A DNA stretch of 64,000 bases from Nocardiopsis flavescens (GTDB taxonomy: Bacteria; Actinomycetota; Actinomycetes; Streptosporangiales; Streptosporangiaceae): contig NZ_FQZK01000014.1 of the NCBI RefSeq assembly GCF_900141985.1, positions 62,001 to 126,000 of the forward strand, read 5' to 3'. The notes beneath the pieces were generated by a model that did not search any database, was not told the origin of the DNA, and was given only the letters and a program-made list of their open reading frames with translations. The first letter of the stretch is position 1. Each line of letters begins with the position of its first letter. The translations under genes were made by a program, and so were the position numbers. Below, in pieces: positions 18,915 to 29,367 of this stretch.

Positions 18915-21008
18915 GTGAACGCCCACACCCCGCAGGCCCTGGAGTGGTCGGACCTCGACCGCCGCGCCGTCGACACGGTCCGCGCCCTGGCGATGGACGC
19001 CGTAGAGAAGTCGGGTAACGGACACCCCGGCACCGCGATGAGCCTGGCCCCGGCCGCCTACCTCCTGTTCCAGAAGGTGATGCGGCACGACCCGGCCGCC
19101 CCCGAGTGGGTGGGCCGCGACCGCTTCGTGCTCTCCGCCGGGCACTCCAGCCTGACCCTGTACATCCAGCTCTACCTGGCCGGGTACGGCCTGGAGCTGG
19201 ACGACCTCAAGTCCCTGCGCCAGTGGGACAGCCGCACCCCCGGCCACCCCGAGTTCAGCCACACCCCCGGTGTGGAGACCACCACCGGGCCGCTCGGCCA
19301 GGGCGTCGGCAATGCCGTCGGCATGGCGATGGCGGCCCGCCGCGAGCGCGGCCTGTTCAACCCCGAGGCCGGTCCCGGCACCAGCCCCTTCGACCACCGC
19401 GTCTACGCCATCTGCTCCGACGGCGACGTGCAGGAGGGCGTGAGCCACGAGGCCAGCGCGCTGGCCGGGACCCAGAACCTGGGCAACCTCACCCTCATCT
19501 GGGACGACAACCGGATCTCCATCGAGGACGACACCCGCGTCGCGCACTCCGAGGACGTGGCCGAGCGCTACCGCGCCTACGGCTGGCACGTCGAGGAGGT
19601 CGACTGGAGCGCCACCGGCGAGTACGCCGAGGACGTCCCGGCGCTGTTCGAGGCGATCCGGCGCGGCCACGCCGAGACCGAGCGCCCGACCTTCATCCGC
19701 CTGCGCACCGTCATCGGCTGGCCGGCGCCCAACAAGCAGAACACCGGCGCCATCCACGGCGCGGCCATCGGTGCCGACGAGATCAGCGCCACCAAGGAGC
19801 TGCTCGGCCTGGTCGACGAGCCCTTCCACGTCGACGAGGACGTCATCGGGCACACCCGCGGGGCACTGGAGCGCGGCCGTGCGGCCCGCGCCGAGTGGGA
19901 GACCCTCTTCGATGCCTGGCGCCGCGGCGCCGGCGAGCAGGGCGAGCTGTTCGACCGGCTCCAGGAGGGCCGGCTGCCCGAGGGCTGGGAGAAGGCGCTG
20001 CCGGTCTTCGAGCCCGGCGGGAAGGGCGTGGCCACGCGCAGCGCCAGCGGCTCGGTCCTGACCGCCGTCGCCCCGGTGCTGCCCGAGCTGTGGGGCGGTT
20101 CCGCCGACCTGGCCGGGTCCAACAACACCACGCCCAAGGGCGAGCCGTCGTTTCTGCCCTTCGACCGGGCCAGCTCGATGTTCCCGGGCGACCCGTACGG
20201 CCGGGTGCTGCACTTCGGCATCCGCGAGCACGGCATGGGGTCGATCCTCAACGGCATCGCCCTGCACGGCCCGACCCGCCCCTACGGCGGCACCTTCCTG
20301 GTGTTCAGCGACTACATGCGCCCTGCGGTACGGCTGGCCGCGCTCATGAAGCTGCCGGTCACCTACGTGTGGACGCACGACTCCATCGGCCTGGGCGAGG
20401 ACGGCCCCACGCACCAGCCGGTCGAGCACCTGTGGTCGCTGCGCGCCATCCCGGGCCTGGACGTGGTCCGCCCGGCCGACGCCAACGAGACCGCCGTGGT
20501 CTGGCGCCGCATCCTGGAGACCTCCGACCGCCCGGCGGGCCTGGCGCTGACCCGCCAGAACGTGCCGGTGCTGGACCGCACCGAGTACGCCCCGGCCGAG
20601 GGCGCCGCCAAGGGCGGCTACGTCCTCGCCGAGGCCACCGGCGGCACCCCGGCGGCGATCATCATCGCCACCGGCAGCGAGGTGCAGCTGGCCCTGGCCG
20701 CCCGCACCGAGCTGGAGGCGGACGGGACGCCCACCCGCGTGGTGTCCATGCCGTGCGTGGAGTGGTTCGAGGACCAGGACGAGGAGTACCGCGAGGAGGT
20801 CCTGCCGTCGTCGGTGCGCACCCGCGTGTCCGTCGAGGCCGGGATCTCCCTGGGCTGGCGCTCCTACGTCGGCGACGCGGGCGAGTCGGTGTCCCTGGAA
20901 CACTTCGGGGCCTCCGCGCCTTACGAGACCCTGTACGAGAAGTTCGGCATCACCGCCGAGGCCGTCGTCGCCGCGGTCCGCACCAGCGCCGCCAAGACCG
21001 GCCGCTGA
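18915..21008 (+). CDS. tkt: Transketolase
   Basis: A 697-residue thiamine-diphosphate enzyme of the non-oxidative pentose phosphate pathway, exchanging two-carbon units between sugar phosphates. Features include [10 protein letters not shown] near residue 34, the ThDP-binding segment [13 protein letters not shown] followed by LTLIWDDN near 160-195, and the glutamate-containing FGIREHGMG near 435. The start is GTG at 18915, since the encoded N-terminus ([20 protein letters not shown]) is where family similarity begins; AAGGAG lies about 12 bp upstream. It is the first gene of tkt-tal-zwf-opcA-pgl. Confidence 0.96.
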   Translation: MNAHTPQALEWSDLDRRAVDTVRALAMDAVEKSGNGHPGTAMSLAPAAYLLFQKVMRHDPAAPEWVGRDRFVLSAGHSSLTLYIQLYLAGYGLELDDLKSLRQWDSRTPGHPEFSHTPGVETTTGPLGQGVGNAVGMAMAARRERGLFNPEAGPGTSPFDHRVYAICSDGDVQEGVSHEASALAGTQNLGNLTLIWDDNRISIEDDTRVAHSEDVAERYRAYGWHVEEVDWSATGEYAEDVPALFEAIRRGHAETERPTFIRLRTVIGWPAPNKQNTGAIHGAAIGADEISATKELLGLVDEPFHVDEDVIGHTRGALERGRAARAEWETLFDAWRRGAGEQGELFDRLQEGRLPEGWEKALPVFEPGGKGVATRSASGSVLTAVAPVLPELWGGSADLAGSNNTTPKGEPSFLPFDRASSMFPGDPYGRVLHFGIREHGMGSILNGIALHGPTRPYGGTFLVFSDYMRPAVRLAALMKLPVTYVWTHDSIGLGEDGPTHQPVEHLWSLRAIPGLDVVRPADANETAVVWRRILETSDRPAGLALTRQNVPVLDRTEYAPAEGAAKGGYVLAEATGGTPAAIIIATGSEVQLALAARTELEADGTPTRVVSMPCVEWFEDQDEEYREEVLPSSVRTRVSVEAGISLGWRSYVGDAGESVSLEHFGASAPYETLYEKFGITAEAVVAAVRTSAAKTGR

Positions 21009-21013
21009 CGTCG

Positions 21014-21050
21014 CGGGCCCCGCCGCACACGCCTGTCGGCGGGGCCCGCA
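21014..21050 (+). terminator. 13-bp hairpin between tkt and tal
   Basis: Perfect stem 21014-21026 with 21038-21050 and an 11-base loop, starting 6 bp after the tkt stop codon. It may terminate part of the transcripts or stabilise the tkt mRNA 3' end. Confidence 0.6.
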
Positions 21051-21077
21051 CTCCCCGTGAGAGGAAAGGCGCACACC

Positions 21078-22184
21078 ATGAGCAAGCCGCTTGAGGCCCT
21101 GGCGGACGCGGGCGTTTCCGTCTGGCTGGACGACATCAGCCGCGAACGCCTGCGCACCGGGAACCTGGCCGCCCTGATGTCCACGCACGGCGTGACCGGG
21201 GTCACCTCCAACCCGACCATCTTCGACAAGGCCCTCGCCGAGGGCGACGCCTACGACGAGCAGGTCGCCGACCTGGCCCGCCGCGGCGTGTCCGTGGACG
21301 AGGCCGTCCGCCTCCTGACCGCCTACGACATCCGCTGGGCCGCCGACACCCTGCGCCCCGTCTACGACGCCACCGACCGCGTCGACGGCCGGGTCTCGCT
21401 GGAGGTCGACCCGCGCCTGGCCCGCGACACCGAGCGCACGGTAGCCGAGGCCAAGGCGCTGTGGTGGCTGGTGGACCGGCCCAACCTGATGATCAAGATC
21501 CCGGCGACCGCCGAGGGACTGGCCGCCATCACCCGCGTGCTCGGGCAGGGCATCAGCGTCAACGTGACGCTGATCTTCTCCCTGGCCCGCTACCGCCAGG
21601 TGATGGACGCCTTCCTGGAGGGCCTGGAGCTGGCCCGGTCCAACGGCCACGACCTGTCCCGCATCCAGTCGGTGGCGTCCTTCTTCGTGAGCCGGGTCGA
21701 CAGCGAGGTGGACAAGCGCCTGGACGCCCTGGGCACCGACGAGGCCCGCGCGCTGCGCGGACGGGCGGCCATCGCCAACGCGCGGCTCGCCTACCAGGCC
21801 TACGAGGAGGTGTTCTCGGGCGCCGAGTGGAAGGCCCTGGAGGCGCAGGGGGCCACCCCGCAGCGCCCGCTGTGGGCGTCCACCGGCGTCAAGGACCCGG
21901 CCTACCCGGACACCGCCTACGTCACCGAGCTGGTGGCGCGCGGCACCGTCAACACGATGCCGCAGGCGACCCTGGACGCGACCGACGACCACGCCGAGGT
22001 CACCGGCAACACGGTCCTGGGCACCTACGAGCGCGCCCACGCCGACTTCGCCGCCCTGGAGGACGCCGGGGTCAACCTCACCGAGGTGTTCGGCCTCCTG
22101 GAGGAGGAGGGCGTGACCAAGTTCATCGACTCGTGGGAGAGCCTCCTGGCGGGCCTCTCCGCCAAGCTGGGGTCGGCCGCCTGA
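21078..22184 (+). CDS. tal: Transaldolase
   Basis: A 368-residue class I aldolase that transfers a dihydroxyacetone unit in the non-oxidative pentose phosphate pathway. The Schiff-base lysine lies in LMIKIPAT near residue 142, and GVTSNPTIF near 42 together with [11 protein letters not shown] near 165 are family signatures. Length matches the longer actinobacterial/cyanobacterial transaldolase class. The ATG at 21078 has a GAGAGGAAAGG ribosome binding site. It is flanked on both sides by strong hairpins, so expression may be tuned separately from tkt and zwf. Confidence 0.96.
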   Translation: MSKPLEALADAGVSVWLDDISRERLRTGNLAALMSTHGVTGVTSNPTIFDKALAEGDAYDEQVADLARRGVSVDEAVRLLTAYDIRWAADTLRPVYDATDRVDGRVSLEVDPRLARDTERTVAEAKALWWLVDRPNLMIKIPATAEGLAAITRVLGQGISVNVTLIFSLARYRQVMDAFLEGLELARSNGHDLSRIQSVASFFVSRVDSEVDKRLDALGTDEARALRGRAAIANARLAYQAYEEVFSGAEWKALEAQGATPQRPLWASTGVKDPAYPDTAYVTELVARGTVNTMPQATLDATDDHAEVTGNTVLGTYERAHADFAALEDAGVNLTEVFGLLEEEGVTKFIDSWESLLAGLSAKLGSAA

Positions 22185-22204
22185 CCCCCGCGGCCACCGG
22201 CACG

Positions 22205-22238
22205 CCCGCCCGCGCCCCGAGCCGGGGGCGCGGGCGGG
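22205..22238 (+). terminator. 14-bp hairpin between tal and zwf
   Basis: Perfect stem 22205-22218 with 22225-22238 and a 6-base loop, 20 bp after the tal stop. Same type of GC hairpin as between tkt and tal. Confidence 0.6.
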
Positions 22239-22284
22239 GCACCCCACGATCCGCCGGCCACTCTCGACAGGAAGAGCGAGAACC

Positions 22285-23847
22285 GTGAAAGAACCGGTGA
22301 TGCCGGGAGCGGTGCCCAACCCGCTCCGCAGCGCCCTCGACCGAAGACTGCCGCGCATCGCCGGGCCCAGCGTCCTGGTGCTGTTCGGCGTCACGGGCGA
22401 CCTGGCCCGGAAGAAGCTCCTTCCGGCCATCTACGACCTCGCCAACCGCGGGATGCTGCCGCCGGGCTTCGGACTGGTCGGGTTCGCCCGCCGCGACTGG
22501 GAGGACCAGGACTTCGCCGCGCAGGCGCACGAGGCGGTGCGCGAGCACGCGCGCACCCCGTTCCGCGAGGACGTGTGGCGCCAGCTGAGCGAGGGCGTGC
22601 GGTTCGTGTCGGGCGAGCTGGACGACGACGACGCCTTCGACCGGCTCGCCGAGACCGTGCGCGAGCTGGACACGGCCCGCGGCACCGGCGGCAACTACGC
22701 GTTCTACCTGTCGCTGCCGCCCAAGCTGTTCCCGAGCGTGGTCAAGCAGCTCAAGCGGTCCGGCCTGGCCGAGCCGCCCGAGGCGGGCCCCGAGGGCGTG
22801 CGCCCCTGGCGCCGCGTCGTCATCGAGAAGCCCTTCGGCCACGACCTGCGCAGCGCCCAGGACCTCAACGCGGTGGTGGACGACGTCTTCCCGCCGTCGT
22901 CGGTGTTCCGCATCGACCACTACCTGGGCAAGGAGACCGTCCAGAACATCCTGGCGCTGCGGTTCGCCAACACCCTGTTCGAGCCGCTGTGGAACCGCGG
23001 ATACGTCGACCACGTGCAGATCACCATGGCCGAGGACATCGGCGTGGGCGGGCGCGCGGGCTACTACGACGGCATCGGCGCGGCCCGCGACGTCATCCAG
23101 AACCACCTGCTCCAGCTGCTGGCGCTGGTGGCGATGGAGGAGCCCATCTCCTACGACGCCGACGCCATCCGCGCGGAGAAGGAGAAGGTGCTGGCGGCGG
23201 TGTCGCTGCCGCACGACCTGGAGACCGGGACCGCGCGCGGCCAGTACGCCACCGGCTGGCAGGGCGGCGCCGCGGTGCGCGGCTACCTGGAGGAGGAGGG
23301 CATCCCGACCGACTCCGTGACCGAGACCTACGCGGCCCTGAAGCTGTCGGTCGGTACCCGCCGCTGGGCGGGGGTGCCGTTCTACCTGCGCACCGGCAAG
23401 CGGCTGGGGCGCCGGGTCACCGAGGTGGCGCTGGTGTTCCAGGCCGCACCCCAGCAGCTGTTCCCGCGCACCGACGTCAGCGAGCTGGGCCAGAACGCCC
23501 TGGTGCTGCGCATCCAGCCGGACGAGGGCGTGACGCTGCGCTTCGGCTCCAAGGTGCCCGGCGCCAGCATGGAGGTGCGCGACGTCAGCATGGACTTCGC
23601 GTACGGCCAGTCGTTCACCGAGGCCAGCCCGGAGGCGTACGAGCGGCTCATCCTGGACGTGCTCATCGGCGACCCGCCGCTGTTCCCGCGCCAGGAGGAG
23701 GTGGAGCTGTCGTGGCGGATCCTGGACCCGGTCGAGGAGTACTGGGCCAAGGCGGGCCGCCCGGAGCAGTACGGGTCGGGGACCTGGGGCCCGGAGTCGG
23801 CCGAGCGGCTCCTGGCCCGCGACGGCCGCCAGTGGCGGCGCCCGTGA
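22285..23847 (+). CDS. zwf: Glucose-6-phosphate 1-dehydrogenase
   Basis: A 520-residue enzyme that oxidises glucose-6-phosphate with NADP+ (or NAD+) as the first oxidative pentose phosphate step. The nucleotide-binding loop [13 protein letters not shown] is near residue 33 and the active-site block RIDHYLGKE near 210. The GTG start at 22285 has AGGAAG 10 bp upstream; an ATG five codons later is possible. OpcA, encoded 28 bp downstream, is the usual actinobacterial assembly/redox partner of this enzyme. Confidence 0.96.
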   Translation: MKEPVMPGAVPNPLRSALDRRLPRIAGPSVLVLFGVTGDLARKKLLPAIYDLANRGMLPPGFGLVGFARRDWEDQDFAAQAHEAVREHARTPFREDVWRQLSEGVRFVSGELDDDDAFDRLAETVRELDTARGTGGNYAFYLSLPPKLFPSVVKQLKRSGLAEPPEAGPEGVRPWRRVVIEKPFGHDLRSAQDLNAVVDDVFPPSSVFRIDHYLGKETVQNILALRFANTLFEPLWNRGYVDHVQITMAEDIGVGGRAGYYDGIGAARDVIQNHLLQLLALVAMEEPISYDADAIRAEKEKVLAAVSLPHDLETGTARGQYATGWQGGAAVRGYLEEEGIPTDSVTETYAALKLSVGTRRWAGVPFYLRTGKRLGRRVTEVALVFQAAPQQLFPRTDVSELGQNALVLRIQPDEGVTLRFGSKVPGASMEVRDVSMDFAYGQSFTEASPEAYERLILDVLIGDPPLFPRQEEVELSWRILDPVEEYWAKAGRPEQYGSGTWGPESAERLLARDGRQWRRP

Positions 23848-23875
23848 CCGGCAACGACCACGTCGGGAGGAACCG

Positions 23876-24796
23876 ATGACGCTCTACCTGCCGCGTACCA
23901 CCACCGCCAAGATCACCGAGGCGCTCATGTCCGAGCGCCTCAGCGTCGGCGGCGGCGCGATGAACATGGTGCTCACCCTGGTCATCGTCACCGACGAGGC
24001 CGACCACTACGACGCGGTGCGGGCCGCCACCGAGGCCGGGCTGGAGCACCCGTCGCGGGTGATCGCGCTGATCCGCCGCGACCCGGACGCCGAGCCCGCC
24101 ATCGACGCCGAGATCCGCCGCCCGGGCACCTCCGGTCCCGGGGAGGCCGTGCTGCTGCGGCTGTACGGGCCGCTGGGCGAGCACCCGGACTCGGTGGTCA
24201 CCCCGCTGCTGGTGCCGGACGCGCCGGTGGTCGTGTGGTGGCCGGGTGCGGGCCCGATGGACCCGGCGCAGGACCCGGTCGGGCGGCTGGCCCAAAGAAG
24301 GATCACCGACGCTTTGCGCGCCCCGGACCCGCTGCGGGACCTGGTCGAGCGGGTGTCCCACTACAGTCCGGGTGACACGGACCTGACCTGGACGCGGCTG
24401 ACCCCGTGGCGCTCGCTGCTGGCCAGCGCCATGGACCAGCCGTGCGGGTGGGTCACCTCGGCCAGGGTGACGGCCGAGTCCCACTACCCGAGCGCTGAAC
24501 TGCTGGCGGCGTGGCTCTCGGACCGGCTGGAGGTGCCCGTGGAGCGCGAGGTCTCCCACGGGCCCGGGCTGACCGAGGTGCGGCTGATCACCGACGAGGG
24601 GGACATCGCGATCTCCCGCGCCGACGGCCGCACCGCCACCCTGTCGCGGTTCGGCCAGCCGGACCAGACGGTGGCCCTGGCCCGGCGCGGCGCCGCACAG
24701 GCCCTGGCCGAGGAGCTGCGCCGCCTGGACGCCGACGAGATCTACGAGGGCGCGACCCGCCACCTGGGGTCGCTGCCCACGGGGAGCGCAGTATGA
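23876..24796 (+). CDS. opcA: Glucose-6-phosphate dehydrogenase assembly protein OpcA
   Basis: A 306-residue protein of the OpcA family, which binds and activates Zwf and can adjust its redox response. Typical features are the N-terminal LPRTTTAKITEAL, a VVVWWPG motif near residue 120 and SHYSPGDTDLTWTRLTPWR in the middle of the protein. The ATG at 23876 has a GGGAGGAA site. Its stop overlaps the pgl start by ATGA, so the two are translationally coupled. Confidence 0.94.
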   Translation: MTLYLPRTTTAKITEALMSERLSVGGGAMNMVLTLVIVTDEADHYDAVRAATEAGLEHPSRVIALIRRDPDAEPAIDAEIRRPGTSGPGEAVLLRLYGPLGEHPDSVVTPLLVPDAPVVVWWPGAGPMDPAQDPVGRLAQRRITDALRAPDPLRDLVERVSHYSPGDTDLTWTRLTPWRSLLASAMDQPCGWVTSARVTAESHYPSAELLAAWLSDRLEVPVEREVSHGPGLTEVRLITDEGDIAISRADGRTATLSRFGQPDQTVALARRGAAQALAEELRRLDADEIYEGATRHLGSLPTGSAV

Positions 24797-25539
24797 GCAC
24801 ACCGCAGATCGTCCGGCACGCCGACGCGGCGGCCCTCGCCGAGGACGTCGCGCTGCGGCTGGTCGACGAGATCGTGCGCGCCGAGGCCGACAAGCGCGCG
24901 TTCCACCTGGTCCTGACGGGCGGGGGGGTCGGTATCGCGGTCCTGGAGGCGGTGCGGGCCCACTCCGCGGAGTCGGGGCTGAACTGGTCGCACGTCCACC
25001 TCTGGTGGGGGGACGAGCGGTTCCTGCCGGACAAGGACCCGGACCGCAACGAGACGCAGGCCTGCGCGGCGCTGATCGACGCGATCGACATCCCGGCCAC
25101 GCAGGTGCACCCGATCCCCGCCTCCGACGGCATGGACGGCGACGACGCGGCCCACGCGGCGACCCGCTACTCGCGGGAGCTGGCCGTGGCGGCGCGGGGG
25201 GCGGGCCCGGTCCCCGCCTTCGACGTGTGCCTGCTGGGCATGGGCCCGGACGCCCACGTCGCCTCCCTGTTCCCGGGTCTGCCGCAGATCGACGAGGACG
25301 AGGCCGCGGTGGCCCCGGTGCACGGCTCCCCCAAGCCGCCGCCGACGCGGGTCACCCTGACCCTGCCCTCCCTCAACGCGTCCCGCCAGGTGTGGGTGCT
25401 GGCCTCGGGCGAGTCGAAGGCCGGGGCCGTGCGCCTGGGCCTGTCCGGAGCCGATCCGCACGAGGCCCCGGTGGCCGCGGTGCGCGGCACCGACAAAACG
25501 GTGTTCTGGCTCGACGAGGCGGCCGCCGCCGAGCTGTAG
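24793..25539 (+). CDS. pgl: 6-phosphogluconolactonase
   Basis: A 248-residue SugarP isomerase-fold enzyme (DevB type) that hydrolyses the lactone made by Zwf. It shows LTGGGVGIAVLEAV near residue 40, HLWWGDERFLP near 68 and LLGMGPDAHVASLFPG near 145, which are the phosphate-binding and catalytic regions. The ATG overlaps the opcA stop. A strong terminator hairpin follows and closes the pentose phosphate operon. Confidence 0.95.
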   Translation: MSTPQIVRHADAAALAEDVALRLVDEIVRAEADKRAFHLVLTGGGVGIAVLEAVRAHSAESGLNWSHVHLWWGDERFLPDKDPDRNETQACAALIDAIDIPATQVHPIPASDGMDGDDAAHAATRYSRELAVAARGAGPVPAFDVCLLGMGPDAHVASLFPGLPQIDEDEAAVAPVHGSPKPPPTRVTLTLPSLNASRQVWVLASGESKAGAVRLGLSGADPHEAPVAAVRGTDKTVFWLDEAAAAEL

Positions 25540-25546
25540 GGAGTAC

Positions 25547-25580
25547 CCGGAGGGGGCCGGCCCCGGTCGGCCCCCTCCGG
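25547..25580 (+). terminator. Terminator of the tkt-pgl operon
   Basis: Perfect 13-bp stem (25547-25559 with 25568-25580) and an 8-base loop, 8 bp after the pgl stop codon. Confidence 0.8.
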
Positions 25581-25691
25581 CGTGTCCGGGGGCGGGGCCG
25601 GCCCGCGCCGGGGGTGCGGGGAGCCGCTCCCGGGCGGGGCGCGTCCGCTGTACGGTAAGGGCCCTTCCGCCCCCGGCAAGGAGCCGCACCC

Positions 25692-26969
25692 GTGCCCTCC
25701 GCTTCCTCCACACCGCCGCTGAGCCCCGCCTTCCACCGCTTCTGGGCGGGTTCCCTGGCCAGCAACCTGGCCGACGGCGTGATGCTGACCGCCCTGCCCC
25801 TGCTGGCCGTGGCCCTGACCGACGACCCCCTGGCCGTGGCGGGGCTGACGGCCGCCCGCTACCTGCCCTGGCTGCTGTTCGGGCTGCTCGGCGGGGCCCT
25901 GGTGGACCGGCTCGACCGGGCCCGGGCCATGGTCGCGGCCAACGTCGTGCGCGCGGCGGCGGTGGCCCTGCTGGCGGTGCTGGTGGCGGTGGACTCGGCG
26001 GGCGTGGTGTGGCTCTACGCCGTGATGTTCACGGTGATGTGCTGCGAGATCGTGTACGACCTGGCGGGGCGGGCGATGCTGCCGTCGCTGGCGCCGGGCG
26101 CGGTGGACCGGGCCAACGGGCGGCTGACCGCGTCCCAGGAGACGGCGCAGGACTTCGTGGGGGCGCCTCTGGCGGGGCTGCTGTTCGTGGTGGCGGCGGC
26201 GCTGCCGCTGGCCGTGAACTCGGGCGCCTACCTGCTGGGGGCGCTGATCCTCATGGGGCTGCCCTCCGCGGCCCGGCGGGCCGTCCCGGCGGTGCCGGCC
26301 CCCTCCGTCCGGCCCTCGCTGGCCGCCGACATCGGCGAGGGCCTGCGGTTCGTGTACACCGACCGGGCGCTGCGCGGGCTCGTGGTGTTCTCCGCGGTGG
26401 TGAACCTGGCCGCGGGGGCGCAGGCGGCGGTGCTGGTACTGGTGGTCCGCGACCACCTGGGGATGCCCGAGGTGCTGTTCGGGGTGTTCTTGGCGGTCGG
26501 CGCGGTGGGGGCGCTGACCGGGGCGCTGCTGGCGGCGGGCCTGGCGGCGCGCGCGGGCCGGTTCGCCGCGATCACCGCGGGCTACCTCTCCCAGGCGGTG
26601 TTCGCTCTGGTCGTCGCGGCGGCGGCCGGGGCGCCCGTGGTCGGTGCCCTGGCCTGGGCGGCGCTGGCGGGGGCGGCGACGGTGTCGGCGGTGCTGTCGG
26701 GCGGCGTGGTCCAGCAGATCGTTCCATCGGGGCTGTTGGGACGGGTGATGAGCGTGCGCCGGATGCTGGGGTTCGGTGTGGTCCCGCTGGGGGCGCTGCT
26801 CGGCGGGCTGGCGGCCCGGGTGGACCTGCGCCTGCCGCTGCTGGTGAGCGCGGCGGTGTTCGCGGTCGGCACCCTGGTCGTGCTCCGCCACCTGCGCGCG
26901 GCCTCGGCCCGCGCCGACGCCGCGGAGCGCCGGGTCCGCGGGGAGCAGCCGACCGACGGCGCCGACTGA
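25692..26969 (+). CDS. MFS transporter (EntS/MFS_3-like exporter)
   Basis: A 425-residue protein with about twelve membrane helices. The opening (FHRFWAGSLASNLADGV) and the conserved loop LLGGALVDRLDRARAMVAANVVRA near residues 60-83 are typical of the MFS_3 group that includes enterobactin and macrolide exporters. Substrate cannot be read from sequence. The start is GTG at 25692 with AAGGAG 8 bp upstream. It is a single gene following the pgl terminator. The 334 bp after it (26970-27303) contain no gene or site that I can support. Confidence 0.85.
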   Translation: MPSASSTPPLSPAFHRFWAGSLASNLADGVMLTALPLLAVALTDDPLAVAGLTAARYLPWLLFGLLGGALVDRLDRARAMVAANVVRAAAVALLAVLVAVDSAGVVWLYAVMFTVMCCEIVYDLAGRAMLPSLAPGAVDRANGRLTASQETAQDFVGAPLAGLLFVVAAALPLAVNSGAYLLGALILMGLPSAARRAVPAVPAPSVRPSLAADIGEGLRFVYTDRALRGLVVFSAVVNLAAGAQAAVLVLVVRDHLGMPEVLFGVFLAVGAVGALTGALLAAGLAARAGRFAAITAGYLSQAVFALVVAAAAGAPVVGALAWAALAGAATVSAVLSGGVVQQIVPSGLLGRVMSVRRMLGFGVVPLGALLGGLAARVDLRLPLLVSAAVFAVGTLVVLRHLRAASARADAAERRVRGEQPTDGAD

Positions 26970-27303
26970 GCGGCGACGCGTCCGGGGCCCGGCGCTTCGT
27001 CCGGGCGGCCCCGGTGGCGCCCGGGCCGGGAGTGGGCGGCCTGGGGCGGGAGGACGCGGGCGCCCCCGCCCGCGTTCCCGGCGGGTCACCCGGCGAGGCC
27101 GCCTCGCGTTCCGGTCGCCGGGTCCGAACGACGACCGTGAGAAGGCCGTGGGGCCGGAGCCGGACTCGCCCTCGGCGCCGGAGGGGGAGGTGGGGCGTCG
27201 CCGGACGGGTCGCGGGTGACGGGGAAGGGTGCGTCGACACGTCCGGCGGAACATCAGCCGATCGGGCGGCCCGGTCCGGTCGGGGCGCCCGAACCGGCCG
27301 GTC

Positions 27304-28782
27304 TCAGGCCCGGGAGAGCTCCCGGACGGTCGCCATGTCGTCGAAGGGGAGCAGCGCGTCGCCGATGATCTGGTACGCCTCGCTGCCCTTGCCCGCGAGC
27401 AACAGGACGTCGCCCGGGCATGCCGCGGCGAGCGCCGCCGCGATGGCCTCGCGGCGGTCTCCGATCCGCTCGAAGGGGGTGCCGGTCCCCGCGATGCCGG
27501 GGGCGACCTGGTCCATGATCGCCTCGGGGTCCTCGCCGCGCGGGTTGTCGGAGGTCAGGAAGCACAGGTCGGAGTAGGTGCCCGCGATCCTCCCCATCCA
27601 CGCGCGCTTGGTGGTGTCGCGGTCCCCGCCGCAGCCGAAGACGGTGAGCACCCGCTCGGGCGCGAAGCCGCGGATCGTGTCGAGGACCTTGTCCAGCGAG
27701 TCCGGCGAATGGGCGTAGTCGACGATCACGGAGACGCCGCGCGGGGCGTCGAAGTGCTCGAACCGGCCCGGGATCTGCGGAATCCGCTCCAGGGCGTCCA
27801 CGAGCGCGCCCAGTTCGTGGCCGAAGCTGTGGCAGGCGGCCACGGCGGCGAGGGCGTTGGACACCGAGAACCGGCCCGGGACGGGGATCGCGGCCGGGTA
27901 CTTGCGGCCCCAGTGGTGCAGGACGAAACGCGTCCCCGAGGCGTCGACGGTGAGGTCGGTCGCCCGGTAGTCGGCCTCCGCGTCGATGCCGTAGGTGGTC
28001 ACCGCGCCGGGCATCATGGCGGGGATCGACGCACCGACCGGGTCGTCGGCGTTGACCACGGCGTGGCGGCACATGCCCTGGAACAGCCGGAGTTTGGCGT
28101 CGCGGTAGTTCTCCATGGTGCCGTGGTCGTCCAGGTGGTCCTGAGTGAGGTTGGTGAAGATCCCGACGTCCACGAAGGAGCCGTCCACACGGTGATGCAG
28201 CAGCCCCATCGAGGTGGCCTCCATCACGACGCTGACGGTGCCGCGGTCCCTCATCCGTCCCAGGAGGTACTGGAGGTCGGGGGACTCCGGGGTGCTCAGC
28301 ACCGACCGGGGCATCGGGATGGGATCGCCGCCGGTGCGGCTCCCGGAGGTGCCGATCACCCCCACCCTGGCGCCCTTGGCTATGCGCAGCAGTGATTCGT
28401 ACATGGACGACACCGAGGTCTTGCCGTTGGTGCCGGTGACCGCGACCACGTCCATCCCGCGGCCCGGGTTCCCGTAGTAGCGCGCGGAGACGACCGCCGC
28501 CGCGGTGCGGGCGTCGGCCACTCGGACCACGCAGACGCCGGGGTGCTCGGAGGCGGGCGGGAGGCCGGTCGGTCCCGCCTCGACCACGACGGCCACTGCG
28601 CCCCGGGCGAGGGCGGGGGCGACGCCGTCGGACCCGCCCCCCTCGTGGCCGGGCACGGAGACGAACAGCGAGCCCGGGGCGGCCTGGTCGGAGTCCAGGC
28701 GCGGCCCGGCGGTGACCAGGACGCCGGTGTCACCGCGCAGGACCTGGTGGTCGTGGCCTTCGAGCAGCTCGCTCAGCTTCAC
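27304..28782 (-). CDS. MurE-like Mur ligase (orphan paralogue)
   Basis: A 492-residue ATP-dependent ligase with the three MurE domains. The P-loop is VTGTNGKTS near residue 115. The meso-diaminopimelate specificity motif DNPRGED is near 400, as in MurE. The usual C-terminal KGHE becomes KGSE (about residue 465). The gene stands alone, away from any division/cell-wall cluster, which in actinomycetes normally holds the housekeeping murE. It is therefore likely a second MurE or a ligase making a peptide amide in a specialised product. The ATG at 28782 has GGGAACCCC rather than a strong ribosome binding site. Confidence 0.8.
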   Translation of the reverse strand: MKLSELLEGHDHQVLRGDTGVLVTAGPRLDSDQAAPGSLFVSVPGHEGGGSDGVAPALARGAVAVVVEAGPTGLPPASEHPGVCVVRVADARTAAAVVSARYYGNPGRGMDVVAVTGTNGKTSVSSMYESLLRIAKGARVGVIGTSGSRTGGDPIPMPRSVLSTPESPDLQYLLGRMRDRGTVSVVMEATSMGLLHHRVDGSFVDVGIFTNLTQDHLDDHGTMENYRDAKLRLFQGMCRHAVVNADDPVGASIPAMMPGAVTTYGIDAEADYRATDLTVDASGTRFVLHHWGRKYPAAIPVPGRFSVSNALAAVAACHSFGHELGALVDALERIPQIPGRFEHFDAPRGVSVIVDYAHSPDSLDKVLDTIRGFAPERVLTVFGCGGDRDTTKRAWMGRIAGTYSDLCFLTSDNPRGEDPEAIMDQVAPGIAGTGTPFERIGDRREAIAAALAAACPGDVLLLAGKGSEAYQIIGDALLPFDDMATVRELSRA

Positions 28783-29367
28783 GAGGGGTTCCCTTCGAGC
28801 GTGGTGCCGCCCGTGCGAACGGGGGCACCGGTGGCGCGGCCGTCGGGGTGCCGAGGGCCGGCGGAGAAGTGGAGCGGTACTGCGGTGGCGGGACCCGAGC
28901 GGGGCCGGGCGCCGGTCCCGGACCGGGACGGCGCGTCGTGTGCGCGGTGGTGTACCGGGCCGCGCTGGGCGCGGGTGGCACGGAGGCGGGGGCCGTCAGG
29001 AGCTGGGACCCGTCGCGGGAGGAAGGTCGCTAGCCGTGGCCGTGGAGTGCCCTGAGGCCGGTGCGGGGCGCCTCGGGCACGGCGGAGGTCGCCGTGGCGG
29101 TCGAGGGGGCCCGGGTGGCCGGGCGCGGGAAGGCTCGGAGAGAACCCCGTCCACGCGCGTGAGTACCGGCCATGCCCTGAGTGTACGCGCCCGGTCGCGG
29201 GCCGCGGCGGCCGGTGTGCGGGGGCATGCGCGAAAGCCGGGCCTCTCTCGGGGGAGGCCCGGCGCGTTCGTCGGCGCGGGTGCCCGGGGGACCGGGCGGT
29301 GGTGACCGGTACCGGTCGCGCCGGGGTGCCCCCGTGCGGTGGCGGTGAGCCGGAGAAGGCCGACGGG
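28783..29367. other. 585-bp intergenic region with one hairpin
   Basis: Upstream region of the MurE-like gene and downstream of the DUF6069 gene. Apart from the hairpin at 29236-29263 I see no gene, repeat or conserved RNA. The readable frames are Arg/Gly/Pro-rich artefacts. Confidence 0.5.
29236..29263 (-). terminator. Hairpin downstream of DUF6069 gene
   Basis: Perfect 10-bp stem (29236-29245 with 29254-29263) and an 8-base loop, about 105 bp after the DUF6069 stop on the minus strand. Confidence 0.6.

Noticed and set aside
29161..29263. Riboswitch or ncRNA near 29.2 kb
   Set aside because: Only a simple terminator-type hairpin is visible and no conserved RNA motif.
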